Source: Gammaproteobacteria bacterium (GTDB lineage Bacteria > Pseudomonadota > Gammaproteobacteria > Xanthomonadales > Xanthomonadaceae). Taken from it: DNA of 7,525 bases. This document shows, in pieces, positions 6,258 to 7,525 of this stretch. Below the pieces are notes generated by a model. The model saw nothing but the letters and a program-made list of their open reading frames with translations. It searched no databases and was not told where the DNA came from. The stretch lies in NCBI GenBank assembly GCA_025360985.1, contig JANYBA010000129.1:1-7525 (forward strand), read 5' to 3'. The number at the start of each line of letters is the position of its first letter. The first letter of the stretch is position 1. The position numbers and the translations under genes were made by a program.

Positions 6258-7440
6258 ACGCCAGCTGCAACGTGTCGCCGCCGAATCCGGCCGGCGCCTG
6301 GCCGTCGACGGCGTAGCGGTACAAGGCAGCGGAATAAATGCCGGCCAACGCCGCCTGGATCACGCCGATCAGCAGGACCGCCAGCACCAGGATCACGGCG
6401 ATGGTGATTGCGAGGTAGGGCGATATCGCCGCCGCGGCGATGACCGCGACGAAGCCGACGATCAGCACGGCGAATATGATCAGCGCAAACACGATGCCGA
6501 TGCCGCCGGTGCCGATGATGTTCTCGCCCCAGGTCTTCTTCAGCAGGCTGACGCTTTCCTTGACCGCTTCCATCGGGCCGACGTCCTGCGCGACCAGCAC
6601 CGGCACGACCATGAAGGTGGCGACCGTCCAGGCGGCGCCGACCAGGCCGATGACGATCCGTCCGATGAAGCCGGCGCGTTCCTCGATGGCCTTGAGGATG
6701 ATGCCGACCGTGGCCGCGATGGCGGCGTAGCCGAGGATGGCGCCGGCCCTGCTCTTGGCGATGCGCAGGCCGTCGGCGACGGTCGGGTCGCCGCCTTCGA
6801 GGCGGATCATCGCGGCGCCGACCAGGGCGACGTTGAAGTAAAAGATCACGAAGTACTGGCAGACGTAGAACAGGAAGCCGACCACGAAACCGAGCGGTCC
6901 CATGTGGTCGCCCTCGAACAGGCGCAGGCCGAAGATCGGGATAAGGAAGGTGGCCGCGACCAGCACCGGCACGACCATGAAGGTGGCCACAGTCCAGGCC
7001 GCGCCGACCAGGCCAATGACAATTCGGCCGAGGAAGCCGGCGCGTTTTTCGACCGCCTTGAGGATGATGCCGACCGTCGCCGCGATCGCGGCGTAACCGA
7101 GGATGGCGCCGGCCTTGCTCCTGGCGATGCGCAGACCGTCGCCGACGGTGGGATCGCCGCCTTCGAGACGGATCATCGCCGCGCCAACCAGGGCGACGTT
7201 GAAATAGAAGATCACGAAGTACTGGCAGACGTAGAACAGGAAGCCGACCACGAAGCCGAGCGGGCCGATCTGGCCGCCTTCGAACAGGTGCAGGCCGAAG
7301 ATCGGGACCAGGAAGGTCGCAGCCACCAGCAAAGCAGCCAAGGACGAGATGACCGGGAACAGCAGCAGCTCCTTGTCGGAACGAAGCACTTCGGCGCTGG
7401 CCTTGGTCAGTTCCCAGCTGCGGGTGAATTTCTCGAACAT
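6244..7440 (-). CDS. DUF6159-like polytopic membrane protein with internal tandem duplication
   Basis: A 398-residue inner-membrane protein of unknown function. The short basic N terminus (MFEKFTRSWELTKAS) is followed by a hydrophobic helix at about 26-50. Then come two near-identical 122-residue units, 38-159 and 160-281, each with a long hydrophobic segment (GPLGFVVGFLFY onward), a conserved LEGGDPTV-x-DGLRIA loop, and two more helices. After them come an amphipathic stretch QDVGPMEAVKESVSLLKKTW (285-304) and two long C-terminal helices (about 308-338 and 342-372). Without one unit the protein would be 276 residues, which I recall as near the usual size for such proteins. The units differ at 11 of 122 positions, mostly conservatively. 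The start at 7440 is chosen because GGGAG lies 8 bases upstream and MFEKF fits the family start. An in-frame ATG at 7506 has no ribosome-binding site and would add a polar, unlike-family N terminus. The DUF6159 label is from recognition of the N-terminal style and could be a sister family. Confidence 0.8.
   Translation of the reverse strand: MFEKFTRSWELTKASAEVLRSDKELLLFPVISSLAALLVAATFLVPIFGLHLFEGGQIGPLGFVVGFLFYVCQYFVIFYFNVALVGAAMIRLEGGDPTVGDGLRIARSKAGAILGYAAIAATVGIILKAVEKRAGFLGRIVIGLVGAAWTVATFMVVPVLVAATFLIPIFGLRLFEGDHMGPLGFVVGFLFYVCQYFVIFYFNVALVGAAMIRLEGGDPTVADGLRIAKSRAGAILGYAAIAATVGIILKAIEERAGFIGRIVIGLVGAAWTVATFMVVPVLVAQDVGPMEAVKESVSLLKKTWGENIIGTGGIGIVFALIIFAVLIVGFVAVIAAAAISPYLAITIAVILVLAVLLIGVIQAALAGIYSAALYRYAVDGQAPAGFGGDTLQLAFKPK
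6591..6956. repeat. 366-bp tandem repeat, copy B (C-terminal unit)
   Basis: Direct repeat of the adjacent 6957-7322 at an offset of exactly 366 bases (122 codons, in frame). Hand alignment without gaps gives about 37 differences, near 90% identity. An uninterrupted identical stretch of roughly 45 bases runs through the part encoding FYVCQYFVIFYF. It encodes residues 160-281 of the membrane protein. Confidence 0.95.
6957..7322. repeat. 366-bp tandem repeat, copy A (N-terminal unit)
   Basis: Directly abuts copy B with no spacer. It encodes residues 38-159. The same heptamer ACCAGCA marks the left edge of copy B (6593-6599), the junction (6959-6965) and the right edge of copy A (7325-7331). Homology does not continue beyond these points. 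Confidence 0.95.
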
Positions 7441-7448
7441 CGACGCGA

Positions 7449-7453
7449 CTCCC
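7449..7453 (-). promoter_or_regulatory. Shine-Dalgarno deciding the DUF6159-like start
   Basis: Minus-strand GGGAG lies eight bases before the ATG at 7440. The alternative in-frame ATG at 7506 is preceded by pyrimidine-rich CACCTCC, which cannot pair with the 16S tail. Confidence 0.65.
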
Positions 7454-7488
7454 AAGGTGAACGACGGATGGACGGCGTGATCTTCGGG

Positions 7489-7525
7489 CCTATCACTTCC
7501 GGACATTGCGTTCGGAGGTGATAGG
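7489..7525 (+). promoter_or_regulatory. Hairpin that pairs a perfect Shine-Dalgarno; possible leader of a gene beyond the right edge
   Basis: Inverted arms CCTATCACTTCCG (7489-7501) and CGGAGGTGATAGG (7513-7525) flank an 11-base loop. Twelve of 13 pairs are Watson-Crick. The remaining one is U-G in plus-strand RNA but A-C in minus-strand RNA, and a further G-U (7502/7512) closes the loop only on the plus strand. The right arm holds GGAGGTGAT (7514-7522), a full match to the anti-Shine-Dalgarno tail of 16S rRNA, placed so that a start codon would fall just past base 7525. No U-run follows on the minus strand, so a terminator for a leftward gene is less likely. The stem reaches the window edge and may be longer. 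The downstream gene is inferred, not seen. Confidence 0.4.

Larger units (their letters stand above)
7441..7525. other. Intergenic region upstream of the DUF6159-like gene (continues past the edge)
   Basis: It holds the ribosome-binding site of the DUF6159-like gene at one end and the plus-strand hairpin at the other. I see no convincing -35/-10 pair on either strand. The promoter of the membrane-protein gene may lie within it or just beyond the window. Confidence 0.5.

Noticed and set aside
6591..7322. Tandem repeat as a CRISPR, insertion sequence or two separate genes
   Set aside because: The units are coding, in frame, with no spacers, no terminal inverted repeats and no stop or start between them.
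7441..7506. N-terminal extension of the DUF6159-like protein to the ATG at 7506
   Set aside because: No ribosome-binding site, polar sequence unlike the family start, and the ATG lies in the hairpin loop region; 7440 has GGGAG at 8 bases.
6904..7521. Plus-strand frame of 205 codons rich in Asp/Glu/Gln ending in the right intergenic region
   Set aside because: A shadow of the membrane-protein gene; its charged composition is what complementing hydrophobic codons gives.
7489..7525. Hairpin as an intrinsic terminator or tRNA fragment
   Set aside because: No T-run follows on the minus strand, no plus-strand gene ends before it, and there are no T-loop or acceptor features of a tRNA.

Overview
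The window is GC-rich (about two-thirds or more G+C by eye), very tightly packed chromosomal DNA. It looks like a gammaproteobacterium, most likely in the Xanthomonadales/Lysobacterales. This rests on a Cca protein that follows the E. coli-type multifunctional enzyme almost from end to end, a Slt70-type transglycosylase, and the set of neighbours. The taxonomic call is an inference from recognised protein families, not a search result. No mobile element, tRNA, rRNA or CRISPR array is visible.

Layout. (1) Bases 1-3887, plus strand: a three-gene operon with stop/start overlaps. It holds the 3' part of a soluble lytic murein transglycosylase (slt), a NAD(P)-binding epimerase-like protein of the complex I NDUFA9 family, and cca, the tRNA CCA-adding enzyme. 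(2) Bases 3879-5449, minus strand: a two-gene unit with a MidA/NDUFAF7-type methyltransferase first and a small VanZ-family membrane protein second, joined by a TGATG stop/start. It converges on cca with a 9-base overlap. (3) Bases 5450-5504: a 55-base divergent promoter region. (4) Bases 5505-6257, plus strand: a pteridine reductase with a complete Asp-Tyr-Lys catalytic set. (5) Bases 6244-7440, minus strand: a DUF6159-like polytopic membrane protein that converges on the reductase with a 14-base overlap. (6) Bases 7441-7525: the start of another divergent intergenic region.

Most genes are housekeeping: peptidoglycan turnover, tRNA maturation, pterin/folate metabolism and possibly respiratory-complex assembly. 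They do not form one obvious pathway. The two genes related to mitochondrial complex I factors are the only hint of a shared theme.

Two things stand out. The DUF6159-like gene carries an exact-length, in-frame 366-bp tandem duplication (two 122-residue units, about 91% identical in protein and 90% in DNA). This lengthens a protein of about 276 residues to 398 and joins two membrane segments into one. At the right edge, a 13-bp hairpin contains a perfect Shine-Dalgarno sequence (GGAGGTGAT). It pairs fully, with wobble, only as plus-strand RNA. This suggests a translationally masked leader for a gene starting just outside the window. I found no clear evidence of a new defence or mobile system.
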